Part shown: positions 1 to 7,815 of the stretch, one piece after another
Layout: each line of letters opens with the position of its first letter
Position numbering within the stretch: the first letter of the stretch is position 1
Assembly (NCBI GenBank): GCA_023957835.1
Contig: JAMLGP010000001.1
Coordinates: 985,575-1,049,574, forward strand
Length of the DNA: 64,000 bases
Direction: 5' to 3'
DNA from: Homoserinimonas sp.
GTDB lineage: Bacteria > Actinomycetota > Actinomycetes > Actinomycetales > Microbacteriaceae
The notes under the pieces: generated by a model
Seen by the model: the letters and a program-made list of their open reading frames with translations, nothing else
What the model was told of the DNA's origin: nothing
The model's database searches: none
Made by a program: the position numbers and the translations under genes

Positions 1-817
1 ACAGTCGATGGATGCCCTCAGCTCGCAGTCTCTCGTTGGAGGCTACCGGGCGGTAATCGAAGCGCTCACCCGTTACCCGCGTTTCTTCCCGCTCTATATG
101 ACAGCGGCTGGCACCATCCCCCCGGCCAAGGTGCTCGTGCTTGGCGCGGGAGTCGCGGGTCTTCAGGCAATTGGTACAGCCAAGAGGCTCGGCGCCAAGG
201 TTTCCGCTAACGATATCCGGGCTGCTTCCGCCGACGAGGTTCGGTCAATGGGAGGAACCTTCATCAATATCGATCTCGATGCGAATGCAGAAGGCGGTGG
301 TGGTTACGCGAAGGAACTAGCGGAAGACCGGGCAAACCGCCAGCGCGAAGCGCTCGCTCCGCACGTTGCCGCAGCCGACATCCTCATCACGACCGCGGCC
401 ATTCCGGGCCGGGCAGCACCGCTCCTGGTCACCAAAAAGATGGTTCAGGGAATGCGGGCCGGGTCCGTCGTTGTAGATCTGGCCGCTGAGACCGGAGGAA
501 ACGTCGAAGGCGTAGTGGCTGGCAAGGATGTTGCCGTTCCGGTCGACGGTGGCACCGTCACTCTGGTCGGGCTGCAGGACGCCCCTTCCGCGATTCCCTC
601 AGACGCTTCGAGGCTCTACTCCAAGAACGTCGCAAACCTGCTCGCCCTCATGACCAAAGACGGAAAGGTCGAGCCGGACTTCACCGACGAAGTGGTCGCT
701 GGCTCCTGCCTGACTCGAGACGGCGAAGTCACTCACGAACCGACCGCCCAGGCTCTCGCTTCGAAAAAGCCGGCTTCAGCAAAGAAACAAACCACGGCGA
801 AGAAGGGAGCCAAGTAA
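1..817 (+). CDS. pntAA: NAD(P) transhydrogenase subunit alpha part 1 (5' truncated by window edge)
   Basis: NAD(H)-binding component of the membrane proton-translocating transhydrogenase, which moves hydride between NADH and NADP+ at the expense of the proton gradient. The visible part begins inside the family motif MDALSSQ and contains the Rossmann stretch VLVLGAGVAGLQAIGTAKRLGA followed by the NAD site; the frame is open to base 2, so the N-terminal third lies outside the window. The C-terminus is a lysine/alanine-rich tail (KKPASAKKQTTAKKGAK) not part of the conserved domain. The next gene starts at the base after its stop, so the three pnt genes form one operon. The split into alpha1, alpha2 and beta is a known arrangement in Actinobacteria and some Proteobacteria. 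Identification is secure; the methionine at base 8 is internal, not the start. Confidence 0.95.
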   Translation, partial: QSMDALSSQSLVGGYRAVIEALTRYPRFFPLYMTAAGTIPPAKVLVLGAGVAGLQAIGTAKRLGAKVSANDIRAASADEVRSMGGTFINIDLDANAEGGGGYAKELAEDRANRQREALAPHVAAADILITTAAIPGRAAPLLVTKKMVQGMRAGSVVVDLAAETGGNVEGVVAGKDVAVPVDGGTVTLVGLQDAPSAIPSDASRLYSKNVANLLALMTKDGKVEPDFTDEVVAGSCLTRDGEVTHEPTAQALASKKPASAKKQTTAKKGAK

Positions 818-1126
818 GTGGATGCCGTAACCCTGCTCACCGTCGTTGTCTTAGCGGTATTTGTCGGCTTTGAAGTCATCTCCAAAGTGACCAGCAAGCT
901 GCACACGCCACTAATGTCCGGTGCAAATGCGATCCACGGAATCATTCTCGTCGGGGCGATTATCGTCGCCGGCCAGACGAATGACCCGTGGCTGCTCGCC
1001 GTGGCCATTGCCGCTGTCGTGCTCGCAACCGCCAATATGGTTGGCGGCTTCGTAGTCACCGACCGCATGCTTGAAATGTTCCGCGGCAAGAAACCTGCCG
1101 CTAAGACCGGGGAGGATGCAAAGTGA
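818..1126 (+). CDS. pntAB: NAD(P) transhydrogenase subunit alpha part 2 (membrane)
   Basis: Small membrane subunit of transhydrogenase (102 aa, GTG start immediately after the pntAA stop). It supplies part of the proton channel domain. Visible are about three hydrophobic segments, with the family's HTPLMSGANAIHGII block near residues 29-43 and GGFVVTDRMLEMF near the end. The stop overlaps the pntB start by four bases (GTGA), indicating translational coupling. Length is typical for the separate alpha2 subunit. Confidence 0.95.
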   Translation: MDAVTLLTVVVLAVFVGFEVISKVTSKLHTPLMSGANAIHGIILVGAIIVAGQTNDPWLLAVAIAAVVLATANMVGGFVVTDRMLEMFRGKKPAAKTGEDAK

Positions 1127-2496
1127 GCCTCCTCGCCCCTGAATGGACTGCCCTGCTTTATCTGCTCGCCGCGGTCTGCTTCATCCTCGCCCTCAAGGGG
1201 CTGTCTTCGCCAAAGCACGCCAGGCGAGGCAACCTCATCGGCTCCCTCGGTGCACTGGTTGCGGTCGTAACCGTATTCTTCTCGATCAAGCTTGAGAACA
1301 TCCCGCTAATCCTCGCCGCAATTGCAGTGGGTTCGGCGATCGCGGTTCCGATTGCGCGCAAGGTCAAGATGACGCAGATGCCGCAGCTGGTCGGCGGCTT
1401 CAACGGCGTCGGCGGTGGCGCAGCGGCTCTCGTCGCGGTGCTTGAGCTCGGACACAATGACGACCTTTGGGTCCGGATCGCGATCGTCTTCACGATGCTC
1501 GTCGGGGCGGTTTCATTCTCCGGTTCCGCAGTCACGGTGCTCAAGCTGCAGGAGCTCATCACCACCCGTCCGATTCTCTTCCCGGGACTGCCGGTGGTCA
1601 TGTCGGTAGCAGTACTCGCCGCTGTCGGTGCCGCGGTAATGACTGTAATAGACGGATCATGGGTCTGGCCTGTTGCGCTGCTGGTGCTGGGTCTTCTGGT
1701 CGGAATCTTCCTGGTCCTGCCGGTCGGCGGAGCGGATGTCCCGATCGTGATTTCACTGCTGAATGCGTTCACCGGAATTGCGGTGGGTGCAAGCGGAATC
1801 GTCCTCGGAAACGTGCTCCTGCTGGTTGCCGGAACCCTCGTCGGCGCGAGTGGAACCATTCTGACCATGGCGATGGCTGCGGCTATGGGCCGCGGCGTCA
1901 CCGGAATCATGTTCGGAGCCTTCAAGGGAGGATCCACGGCAGGATCGACAACCCAGAGCGACCGCCCGGTGCGGTCAAGCTCTGCGGAGGATGTCGCCGT
2001 GCAGCTTGGCTACGCCCAGAACGTCGTCATCGTCCCCGGTTACGGACTTGCGGTGGCTCAGGGCCAGCACACGATTGCGGAGCTGGCTACCGCCCTCGAG
2101 GCGCGCGGAGTGCACGTGGTCTTCGGCATCCACCCTGTTGCCGGTCGCATGCCAGGCCACATGAACGTGCTGCTCGCGGAGGCGAACGTGCCTTACGAGT
2201 CGCTCAAGGAGCTCGACGAAATCAACCCCGAGTTCAAGAACACGGATGTCGTGCTCGTCGTCGGTGCAAACGACGTCGTTAACCCCGCGGCGAAGTCCAC
2301 ACCGGGTTCACCGATCTACGGAATGCCGATCCTCGAAGTCGGAGACGCGAACCAGATCGTGTTCCTCAAGCGCTCGATGCGACCGGGCTTTGCGGGGATC
2401 GAGAACGAGATCCTGTTCGACCCGAAGACGGAGCTGCTCTTCGGCGATGCGAAGGAATCCCTTAGCAAGGTGCTTTCGGCGGTCAAGGCGCTCTAG
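1123..2496 (+). CDS. pntB: NAD(P) transhydrogenase subunit beta
   Basis: Beta subunit (457 aa, GTG start) carrying the remaining transmembrane helices in roughly residues 1-260 and the NADP(H)-binding domain III in the C-terminal 180 residues. Domain III shows GYGLAVAQGQH, the HPVAGRMPGHMNVLLAEA block, VVGANDVVNPAA and KRSMRPGFAGIEN, all characteristic NADP-site motifs. Works with pntAA/pntAB to make NADPH for biosynthesis using the proton motive force. It ends the operon and overlaps by four bases with the convergent small gene that follows. Confidence 0.96.
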   Translation: MSLLAPEWTALLYLLAAVCFILALKGLSSPKHARRGNLIGSLGALVAVVTVFFSIKLENIPLILAAIAVGSAIAVPIARKVKMTQMPQLVGGFNGVGGGAAALVAVLELGHNDDLWVRIAIVFTMLVGAVSFSGSAVTVLKLQELITTRPILFPGLPVVMSVAVLAAVGAAVMTVIDGSWVWPVALLVLGLLVGIFLVLPVGGADVPIVISLLNAFTGIAVGASGIVLGNVLLLVAGTLVGASGTILTMAMAAAMGRGVTGIMFGAFKGGSTAGSTTQSDRPVRSSSAEDVAVQLGYAQNVVIVPGYGLAVAQGQHTIAELATALEARGVHVVFGIHPVAGRMPGHMNVLLAEANVPYESLKELDEINPEFKNTDVVLVVGANDVVNPAAKSTPGSPIYGMPILEVGDANQIVFLKRSMRPGFAGIENEILFDPKTELLFGDAKESLSKVLSAVKAL

Positions 2497-2702
2497 CCCT
2501 GCTTCTTGACCCGCCGAATCCACCACTGGACCAGGTAGCTGCCGAGCAGCAGCACGACTGCAAGAAACAGCACGCCTCTAAACAGGGCCCGGAAGATTCC
2601 TGCCTGCAGCGCGAAGGCTAGTACTGCCGTCACGGCCAGAATGCCAAAGATCGCGAGCCTGAATAGGTTGACCCTGGCCAGGGGCCCTTTGCGTCCGGTC
2701 AA
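2493..2702 (-). CDS. small hypothetical membrane protein
   Basis: A 69-aa protein not assigned to a family. Residues about 13-60 are hydrophobic and read as two transmembrane segments; the ends are basic (MTGRKGPLARVN... and ...IRRVKKQG). Its TTG start overlaps the stop of the upstream lysoplasmalogenase-like gene in a TTGA junction, which supports translational coupling and is the main reason to call it. Its 3' end overlaps the pntB stop by four bases. It could be a lipid-metabolism accessory by association, but that is only inference from position. Confidence 0.55.
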   Translation of the reverse strand: MTGRKGPLARVNLFRLAIFGILAVTAVLAFALQAGIFRALFRGVLFLAVVLLLGSYLVQWWIRRVKKQG

Positions 2703-3391
2703 TTCGAAGCGCCGGCGCCAGTCGGTTCAGGATCAGGAGCCAAAGCCTTATTCCAGGCATACCGAATCACCCCGGCGGCAATGAGGCCCTGCGCGAGCAG
2801 GTAGCTGAGCATGATCAGGAAATCGACATGGCTCGGCTCGAATCCTGGCAGGAAGCGATTGAGACCGAGCAAAGAATCGGAGACCACGAACAGCGCTCCC
2901 CCGATGGCGATCCAGGCATTGCAGCTGAGGGCGATAATGCCCATCGCACTCAGGACCACTCCGTAAGCGACCACCGGGATCAATAGGGACCCGAGGTGAG
3001 GAGCGAGAATCCAGACCAGCGCCACCAGCCAGGCAAGGTAAACCACCGAGGCCAGTTGAATGGGCCGCTTCCTGAGCCAGCGGAGAAACAGGGTTATATA
3101 AGCGACGTGGGCAAGCAGAAAGCAGCCGAGCCCAATCAGGAAGCCGAGGTCTCCCGGTGAGGCGAGCAGGACATCCCCCGCCCAGGAAAAGAGGATTCCC
3201 AGTCCGGCAAGCAGGGCAATCTCGGAGCGAATTCTGGGCAGGGAGAACAAGAGTGCGATGCCAAGTAACGGCATAAGCAGTGGCTTTGTGAAGACCGAAA
3301 CCGATCGCTCTTCAATCAGCAGTGCAACCAGATGGATGACACTGACTACCAGAAACGGCAGGAAGACTGTGAATACTCTGGCCCTGTTCAT
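2699..3391 (-). CDS. YhhN/TMEM86-family (lysoplasmalogenase-like) membrane protein
   Basis: A 230-aa polytopic membrane protein of the YhhN family. In characterised relatives this fold hydrolyses the vinyl-ether bond of lysoplasmalogens; the actual substrate here is unknown. Family features visible are the KPLLMPLL helix near residues 36-43, the FSWAGDVLL motif near residues 83-91 with its acidic residue in a helix, and GLGCFLLAHVAYITLF. About eight helices can be counted. A likely leaderless promoter (TAGGGT, six bases before the ATG) precedes it, and it is coupled to a small membrane protein downstream. Confidence 0.82.
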   Translation of the reverse strand: MNRARVFTVFLPFLVVSVIHLVALLIEERSVSVFTKPLLMPLLGIALLFSLPRIRSEIALLAGLGILFSWAGDVLLASPGDLGFLIGLGCFLLAHVAYITLFLRWLRKRPIQLASVVYLAWLVALVWILAPHLGSLLIPVVAYGVVLSAMGIIALSCNAWIAIGGALFVVSDSLLGLNRFLPGFEPSHVDFLIMLSYLLAQGLIAAGVIRYAWNKALAPDPEPTGAGASN

Positions 3392-3397
3392 GCTTCG

Positions 3398-3403
3398 ACC
3401 CTA
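3398..3403 (-). promoter_or_regulatory. putative leaderless -10 element of the yhhN-like gene
   Basis: Minus-strand TAGGGT separated by exactly six bases (cgaagc) from the ATG at 3391. No Shine-Dalgarno sequence lies between. This TANNNT-N6-start layout recurs at many operon heads in the window and predicts transcription starting at the A of the start codon. Confidence 0.45.
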
Positions 3404-3438
3404 TTTCTTCCGCAGCCGATCACCGTGCATAAATGAAA

Positions 3439-3471
3439 GCGAGCCGCCGCCCCAAAGGAACGACGGCTCGC
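3439..3471 (-). terminator. hairpin terminator after rpsO
   Basis: Eleven-base arms gcgagccgccg (3439-3449) and cgacggctcgc (3461-3471) pair with a single mismatch or wobble around an 11-base loop. On the minus strand it lies just past the rpsO stop and is followed by tttcattta. It can also act on plus-strand transcripts, although no plus gene ends here. Confidence 0.65.
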
Positions 3472-3489
3472 CTGCCAAGCTTTGCGAAC

Positions 3490-3759
3490 CTAACGGCGAA
3501 GTCCCAGCCTCTCGATGAGCGAGCGGTAGCGCTCGATATCGATATCGGCTAGGTAGCCGAGGAGACGACGACGCTGACCGACCAGCAGCAGCAGACCGCG
3601 CCTTGAGTGGTGGTCGTGCTTGTGCACCTTGAGGTGCTCGGTGAGGTCCTTGATTCGTGCGGTGAGCATAGCCACCTGCACTTCGGGGCTCCCCGTGTCA
3701 CCCGGGTGAGTTGCATACTCGTCGATGATCGCTTTCTTGGCGTCTGGTGCTAATGGCAC
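3490..3759 (-). CDS. rpsO: 30S ribosomal protein S15
   Basis: Primary 16S rRNA-binding protein of the small subunit (89 aa, normal length). The [14 protein letters not shown] segment and [25 protein letters not shown] block are diagnostic for S15. GTG start with a strong purine-rich ribosome-binding site (ggaaggggg) in the upstream minus strand. It is monocistronic here, followed by a hairpin terminator. In many bacteria rpsO is followed by pnp; pnp is not in this window. Confidence 0.97.
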   Translation of the reverse strand: MPLAPDAKKAIIDEYATHPGDTGSPEVQVAMLTARIKDLTEHLKVHKHDHHSRRGLLLLVGQRRRLLGYLADIDIERYRSLIERLGLRR

Positions 3760-3871
3760 AGATCGCCCCCTTCCTCTCGCTGCGCGGTGCTGATCGCCTT
3801 TTGCGTCAGCTCTCTTTTTCCGCGGCCGATAAACGGCAACCTTGAGAGTTTAGCACTGCGAGAAGCTGGGC

Positions 3872-4504
3872 TCAGGCCGCGGCTTCAGACCCCACTCTGG
3901 ATCCGAGGTCGACATCCTTGAACACTCCGGCTCTGATCGCCTGAAAAACCTCTGTGGCAGCCTGCTGAAGCCTGCCCTGACGGTGACCAGCCACGAGGAC
4001 CGCCTTCTTGCATGCTGCCTGGTCATAGACGATTTCGGCGGGCTGCTCATCACTGGCGATTGCTCCGCCTCTGGCCTCCACCCAGGCGCTCACTACTGCC
4101 CTCAGCATCGGGTTCGCTATCCGAACATCAACGACCTCTCCGCGCGCCATCGGAAGCACCTGATTCAGCAGTGCATACGCGATGAGCCCCGGAGCAAGCA
4201 ACTCCGCAGCCTGACGGTCAGTCACATTCTTCGGAATGCCGACCAGCAGATCCACTGAAACGATCGAGTCTTCGCCGAGACTGCGCGGATAAACGACGCG
4301 ATCACCACGAACAAAGCCTTCAGCGCTCGCGCCGACTTCCTCGACAACCGCGACAATCATCGACCCAATCGCGTTGATTCGAACGCGGACTTCTCCCGCT
4401 CTCGGGCGACGGGCAACAACACTGGTCATAGAAGTTCCAACTTCGAACGCGCCCCGAATATTCCAAATCAGAACTCTTCGTTGGTATCGGGATCCCCGCC
4501 CCAC
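3872..4504 (-). CDS. compacted/degenerate quinone-oxidoreductase-like (MDR family) protein
   Basis: Resembles the N-terminal GroES-like domain of zinc-independent quinone oxidoreductases: a GAFEV then RPRAGEVRVRINAIG start, VEEVGASAEGFVRGDRVVYP, and LLAPGLIAYALLNQVLPMARGE. The family's glycine-rich NADPH loop (AxxGGVG) is replaced by RIANPMLRAVV, and roughly 100 residues of the Rossmann domain appear to be missing before a C-terminus resembling the family's last strands (VFQAIRAGVFKDVDLGSRV). At 210 aa or fewer it is well below the usual 320-330. The start is unclear: ATG 4504 overlaps the aldo/keto reductase by 37 bases, a CTG at 4471 sits on that gene's stop, and ATG 4429 would cut the homologous N-terminus. 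It is probably enzymatically inactive or a decaying gene. Confidence 0.6.
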   Translation of the reverse strand: MGRGSRYQRRVLIWNIRGAFEVGTSMTSVVARRPRAGEVRVRINAIGSMIVAVVEEVGASAEGFVRGDRVVYPRSLGEDSIVSVDLLVGIPKNVTDRQAAELLAPGLIAYALLNQVLPMARGEVVDVRIANPMLRAVVSAWVEARGGAIASDEQPAEIVYDQAACKKAVLVAGHRQGRLQQAATEVFQAIRAGVFKDVDLGSRVGSEAAA

Positions 4505-5298
4505 AGTCGCCCTGACTCGAGGCCGGAGATTTGGTCCATTTCGATTTCGCTCAGTTCAAAGTCGAAAATATTGAGATTTTCCTCCTGGCGATCTCTCTGC
4601 GACGACTTCGGCAACGGGATCGTCCCAAGCTGAATGTGCCACCTGAGTACGGCCTGAGCCGGGGTCACATTGTGGGCATCCGAAACCGCGACTATCACCG
4701 GATTTTGCAGCACTGATCGCTGCCTGGCCAGCGGAGTCCAGCTCTCAGTCTGAATCCCCAGTTCGCCGTGAAGTTTGCGCATCTCGGCCTGAGGAAAGTG
4801 GGGGTGCAACTCAATCTGGTTGACCGCGGGTACAACCCCGCTCTCGGAGATTATCTTCTCAAGGTGGCTCCGAGTGAAGTTGCTGACTCCGACAGAGCGG
4901 ATTAGCCCTTCAGACTTCAGTTGAATCAGCTCAATCCAGGTCTGCAGGTACTTGTCGATTCGAGGCAGCGGCCAGTGGATCAGAAACAGGTCGAGATAAT
5001 CAAGCCCGAGATTCTCCAGCGACTCCATGAAGCCTTCGCGAGTCTTGCCTTCTCCGTGGAAGCGGCCGGGCAGCTTTGAGGTGATGATCAGCTCCGAGCG
5101 GTCCAGTCCCGAACTACGAATTGCCTGGCCGACCTCCGCTTCATTCTCATAGTTCAGTGCTGTATCGATCAATCTGTAACCCGACTCGATTGCGCTGAGC
5201 ACCGAGGCCGTGCCGTCGTCGCCGTGCAGCTGGTAAGTGCCGAAGCCGATTGCCGGCAGGGAGTTTCCGTCGTTGAGTGTCCGATTGGGAATTGGCAT
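4468..5298 (-). CDS. aldo/keto reductase
   Basis: NAD(P)H-dependent oxidoreductase of the aldo/keto reductase superfamily (276 aa, full length). The tetrad is visible as Asp45, Tyr50, Lys75 and His108, in the contexts LIDTALNYENE, TSKLPG and FLIHWP. GVSNF and the VNQIELHP segment are also present, and PLPKSSQRDR supplies the phosphate-binding loop for NADPH. Resembles 2,5-diketo-gluconate reductase-type enzymes; natural substrate cannot be told. The degenerate quinone-reductase-like gene follows directly, so the two are probably co-transcribed. Confidence 0.93.
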   Translation of the reverse strand: MPIPNRTLNDGNSLPAIGFGTYQLHGDDGTASVLSAIESGYRLIDTALNYENEAEVGQAIRSSGLDRSELIITSKLPGRFHGEGKTREGFMESLENLGLDYLDLFLIHWPLPRIDKYLQTWIELIQLKSEGLIRSVGVSNFTRSHLEKIISESGVVPAVNQIELHPHFPQAEMRKLHGELGIQTESWTPLARQRSVLQNPVIVAVSDAHNVTPAQAVLRWHIQLGTIPLPKSSQRDRQEENLNIFDFELSEIEMDQISGLESGRLWGGDPDTNEEF

Positions 5299-5379
5299 GT
5301 CTCAAGTCTGGCCCAAGCTTGATGGGGTAGGAATTGAAAAGTGCAGTTTGCCAGCCACTAAGCAGTTAGGAGGTATCGG

Positions 5380-6609
5380 ATGTCGCTGTCGGGGATTCTT
5401 GACGCCATCCTGATTCTCCTGCTCTGCGGGTATCTGAGCATCGGATGGATTCTCGGCTTCCTGCGCAGCCTGTTCGCTTTGGGGGGCCTTATCGCCGGCG
5501 CGGTCGGCGCATTCCTCCTGGCTCCAATTGTCGGATCCTGGATTGGTGCTCCAGAGTGGCGCCCGTTCGCCGTGATTGTAGCGGTGATCTTTCTGCTGGC
5601 CGCTGGCCAGACTCTCGGCCTGTTTCTCGGTCGATTGATCGCGAGGAGCATAGAAGGCTCGAAACTGAGCATTCTCGATCGACTCGGCGGGATGGTGCTC
5701 AATGTCCTCGTCGCCGCTCTGGTTGTCGCTAGCGCCGCGTTCAGTCTCGGATCCCTCGGCGCGCCCTGGCTCTCGCAGGCGATTTCGAACTCCGCAGTGC
5801 TCAGGTCGATTAATTCGCTCACTCCGGCTCCGATTCAGCAGGCGATGGCCCAGTTGCGCTCGATCATCGTGCAGCAGGGCATCCCGCGAATCATCTCCGC
5901 CGCTGAGGGGGACATCGAAGGGGGCAATGTCCCAGGCACCGACACCGCGCCCACTGCACCTCCGGCCCCTTCGCCGATCCCGTCTCCGGACGCTCCCCCG
6001 CTTCAGAAAGCGGCCGCATCGGTCGTTAGAGTAACCGGCAGCGCCTACCAGTGCGGCCAGGATCAGTCCGGAAGCGGATTTGTGGTTGCCGATGGCAGGG
6101 TAATCACAAACGCCCATGTAGTTGCCGGTGTTGACGAACCGGTCGTGGAAATTCCGGGAGTCACCGCTTTGCCTGGCAAAGTCGTCTATTTCGACCCTCA
6201 GAATGATCTGGCCGTAATTGCAGTACCTGGGCTAAAGATCGCTCCTTTGGAACTGGGCAGCAATCTTGCAGTGGGAAGCGCGGCCGTGTTTGACGGATAC
6301 CCCTACGGAGGCCCGTTTCAAAGTTCTCCGGCTCGAGTGGACAGGGTATTCACGGTCAGAGTAAATGACATCTACGGTGCTAATCCGGCTCCTCTGGAGG
6401 TCTACCAGCTTGCGGCAGAGGTTCACGAGGGCAATTCCGGCGGGCCGCTGCTGGATTCTTCCGGCAGGGTAACTGGACTCGTGTTTGCCAAGTCGGCCAA
6501 TTCATCCGGAGTCGGTTATGCGCTGACCATGGCGGAACTGGAACCGGTCGCAGACCAGGCCGCCGCTCTGTCCGGCAGGGTTTCTTCAGGCCACTGCGTC
6601 AAGCGTTGA
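5380..6609 (+). CDS. MarP-like membrane-anchored serine protease (CvpA domain + trypsin fold)
   Basis: The N-terminal ~130 residues form four hydrophobic helices of the CvpA/colicin V production type, followed by a proline-rich linker (about 188-208) and a chymotrypsin-fold domain. The catalytic triad can be read as His246 (TNAHVVAG), Asp276 (NDLAVI) and Ser353 (GNSGGPLLD). This is the architecture of mycobacterial MarP, a periplasmic protease needed for acid and oxidative stress survival. Cysteine 225 sits before the GSGF segment, as in MarP. A strong Shine-Dalgarno (aggaggt) precedes the ATG. Converges with the MFS gene, overlapping by 24 bases. Confidence 0.9.
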   Translation: MSLSGILDAILILLLCGYLSIGWILGFLRSLFALGGLIAGAVGAFLLAPIVGSWIGAPEWRPFAVIVAVIFLLAAGQTLGLFLGRLIARSIEGSKLSILDRLGGMVLNVLVAALVVASAAFSLGSLGAPWLSQAISNSAVLRSINSLTPAPIQQAMAQLRSIIVQQGIPRIISAAEGDIEGGNVPGTDTAPTAPPAPSPIPSPDAPPLQKAAASVVRVTGSAYQCGQDQSGSGFVVADGRVITNAHVVAGVDEPVVEIPGVTALPGKVVYFDPQNDLAVIAVPGLKIAPLELGSNLAVGSAAVFDGYPYGGPFQSSPARVDRVFTVRVNDIYGANPAPLEVYQLAAEVHEGNSGGPLLDSSGRVTGLVFAKSANSSGVGYALTMAELEPVADQAAALSGRVSSGHCVKR

Positions 6610-7815
6610 GCTCGAGCTTTCGTCCGACCTGCGATCGGATTTCATTCGCAATCCGTAGGCGGATGCGATAGCGAGCAGAACTACGGCAGAACTAAAGGCC
6701 GCCGGGTAAGAGGCGAAATCAAGCAGCGCTCCGGCAACCAGCGGACCGATAATCGATCCCAGATCAGAGAAGGCGGAGAAAAATGCGACCGGCTGGCCGC
6801 TCTTGGCTCCCGCGACATCCCCAACCGTAGCGGCGGGGGCGGTGCCCATGAAGGCTGCAGCGATTCCATAAACGCAAAGCAACGCAATGAGCTGCCAAAG
6901 TTCCGCCACGAAAGGAATGGCGAGCATCGCGAGGGCTCCGATCGCAAAGGCTCCGATTATTGCCGGTCGACGCCCTACCGTATCGACAAACTTGCCCGCG
7001 GGAGCCAGAGCGACGGTCTGCGCAACCGCCGCAATCGCGAAGGCGACACCAGTCCAGAGTTCGCCCTGGCCAAGTAACTCAACCACGAGAATCGGCACGA
7101 GAGCACTTCTTACTCCAAAGCTCGCCCAGCCGGTAGCGAAGTTTGCCAGGCAGGCTGCTCGATATCTCGAATCGGCAAACACCGCCCTGAGGGAGACCGT
7201 CTCGGCGGGTGCATCATCCTTCGGCGTCCCGTTCTTTGCAGCGGTTGCTCCCGGCTTCAACATGAACAGGCCGACGAGTCCTGCAACAATGAGAGTGCCG
7301 GCATAGAAGAAAAACGGAGCCCGCAGAGAAATCACCGCGAGCACTCCGCCGATTGCAGGTCCGGCCATCCCGCCGATGAGAAACCCGCCCTGATAGAAGC
7401 CGACCGCTCTGCCTCGCATGCTGGACTCTGTGGTAGCTAGCAGGAGTGACATGGCGGAGATCGAAAACATGGCAGAGCCGACTCCCCCGGCTCCTCTGAG
7501 GAGCAGAACTTCGAGGTAGCTCTGAGCGAAGCCGACCATTGCGCTTGAAATTGCAACGATTCCAATTCCAATTGCGAGAATCGTCCGTTCGCCCCCGAGA
7601 TCGATCAATTTTCCTACGAACGGGCTTGAAACAAGCCGAACCAGTGCAAATGCAGAGACGACGGCTCCTACTTCGGTGTAGCCGACGCCGAACGTTCGAA
7701 CGAAAACCGGCAGAATCGGAACCACCACGCCGAACCCGACCATCACGAAGAAGGCGATGACTCCAAGTACAACTGTCTCTCTGGACAGTCGAGCCTTCGA
7801 ATCCCGTCCGCTCAC
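6586..7815 (-). CDS. MFS transporter (drug-efflux-like)
   Basis: Twelve-helix major facilitator superfamily protein (409 aa). Typical motifs are the loop 2-3 signature GKLIDLGGERTIL, GFYQGGFLIGGMAGPAIGGVL (motif C-like, as in drug/H+ antiporters) and the repeat motif GKFVDTVGRRPAII after helix 8. Substrate cannot be inferred beyond the efflux-like motif C. Start ATG overlaps the LtrA-family stop by four bases, so both are translated from one message. Confidence 0.88.
   Translation of the reverse strand: MSGRDSKARLSRETVVLGVIAFFVMVGFGVVVPILPVFVRTFGVGYTEVGAVVSAFALVRLVSSPFVGKLIDLGGERTILAIGIGIVAISSAMVGFAQSYLEVLLLRGAGGVGSAMFSISAMSLLLATTESSMRGRAVGFYQGGFLIGGMAGPAIGGVLAVISLRAPFFFYAGTLIVAGLVGLFMLKPGATAAKNGTPKDDAPAETVSLRAVFADSRYRAACLANFATGWASFGVRSALVPILVVELLGQGELWTGVAFAIAAVAQTVALAPAGKFVDTVGRRPAIIGAFAIGALAMLAIPFVAELWQLIALLCVYGIAAAFMGTAPAATVGDVAGAKSGQPVAFFSAFSDLGSIIGPLVAGALLDFASYPAAFSSAVVLLAIASAYGLRMKSDRRSDESSSSTLDAVA

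Noticed and set aside
5302-6117. 271-codon minus-strand open frame opposite the MarP-like gene
   Set aside because: Arg/Glu-rich shadow; the plus-strand protein has membrane helices and a full catalytic triad.
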